Assembly: GCF_000420445.1 (NCBI RefSeq)
Contig: NZ_ATUY01000007.1
Span: 1-64,000 of the forward strand
DNA: 64,000 nucleotides
Reading direction: 5' to 3'
Origin: Actinotignum urinale DSM 15805
Lineage (GTDB): Bacteria > Actinomycetota > Actinomycetes > Actinomycetales > Actinomycetaceae
The notes below the pieces were generated by a model. It had not been told where the DNA came from, did not search any database, and was given only the letters and a program-made list of their open reading frames with translations. A program made the translations under genes and the position numbers. Within the stretch, counting starts at the first letter, position 1. Each line of letters begins with the position of its first letter. This document shows, one piece after another, positions 63,831-64,000 of this stretch.

Positions 63831-64000
63831 AGCCTCCTCCTAACTTTTCACAAGGTGTGCGCGTCTGTCGCGCTTTTCTATTTCTCTTGACGTTGTCTCT
63901 ATATTCGTGTCGTGTTTGCGTATGTTGTACGACGATTGAGGACCCTATTTTTGTTCGGGCGCGATCCTTACGAGGGGCTGGTATGTAGCCACGTTGGCTC
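63831..64000. other. accD upstream region with hairpin units at the edge
   Basis: Contains GGACCC...GGG...GATCC (63936-63968) and GGGGCTGG, TATGTAG, AGCCA-CGT-TGGCT at 63974-63999. The last words also occur in the 29.6-29.9 kb hairpin array. Cut off by the window end. Confidence 0.4.

Noticed and set aside
1-64000. tRNA or rRNA genes
   Set aside because: Apart from the tRNA-like part of tmRNA I saw no acceptor/T-arm combinations that would support a tRNA call, and no rRNA sequence.

Overview
The window looks like chromosomal DNA of a moderate-GC actinobacterium, most likely in or near the Actinomycetaceae; genus cannot be fixed from sequence alone. The reasons are a single-chain type I fatty acid synthase (3001 aa) beside acpS and an acyl-CoA carboxylase beta subunit, the mycobacterial-type helicase-nuclease pair AdnA/AdnB, small DUF3107 and DUF3117 proteins, a DEAD-box helicase in the AdnAB neighbourhood, an FtsEX pair, and a tmRNA whose tag ends in DFALAA.

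Layout. 1-2.1 kb is a decayed zone: the start of a secreted surface protein, fragments of a phage tail protein and of a large serine recombinase, an intact tmRNA gene, and a scrap of an isocitrate/isopropylmalate dehydrogenase. 2.1-7.2 kb holds smpB, an M23 peptidase with coiled coil, ftsX, ftsE and prfB, all on the minus strand. 7.5-16.5 kb has a kinase-fold protein that lacks a metal-binding Asp, convergent with adnB/adnA. 16.9-28 kb is housekeeping: DUF3107, DEAD-box RNA helicase, PHP phosphoesterase, Xaa-Pro aminopeptidase, Mrp ATPase, O-methyltransferase, DUF3117, LOG-family hydrolase, mannose-1-phosphate guanylyltransferase and a YihY membrane protein.

28.5-44.8 kb is a sugar-acid catabolic island. 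A Zn/NADP alcohol dehydrogenase is followed by a broken zinc-ribbon/YARHG-like membrane gene. Next comes a complete non-phosphorylating L-fucose route: permease, mutarotase, L-fucose dehydrogenase, L-fuconolactonase, L-fuconate dehydratase and an aldolase giving pyruvate plus lactaldehyde, flanked by LacI and IclR regulators. L-lactate dehydrogenase and a gluconate permease/kinase/regulator set follow. 44.9-52.8 kb holds exonuclease III, an M20 amidohydrolase, a glyA-folD one-carbon operon, an MFS exporter, a PuuD-like gene remnant and acpS. 53-63.8 kb is fas and accD.

Three things stand out beyond gene content. First, eight small hairpins with changing but self-complementary arms sit at about 30-nt spacing upstream of the alcohol dehydrogenase (29646-29879), and a related stretch appears at the right edge upstream of accD. 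Second, many genes have degenerate tandem repeats (12-57 bp units) at their 3' ends, several of which copy the stop codon itself (adnB, yihY, folD, the PuuD remnant). Third, in-frame low-complexity repeat insertions occur inside conserved enzymes (AdnA, mannose-1-phosphate guanylyltransferase). Together these suggest a genome with active local repeat expansion. All functional calls rest on reading motifs by eye; no database search was run.
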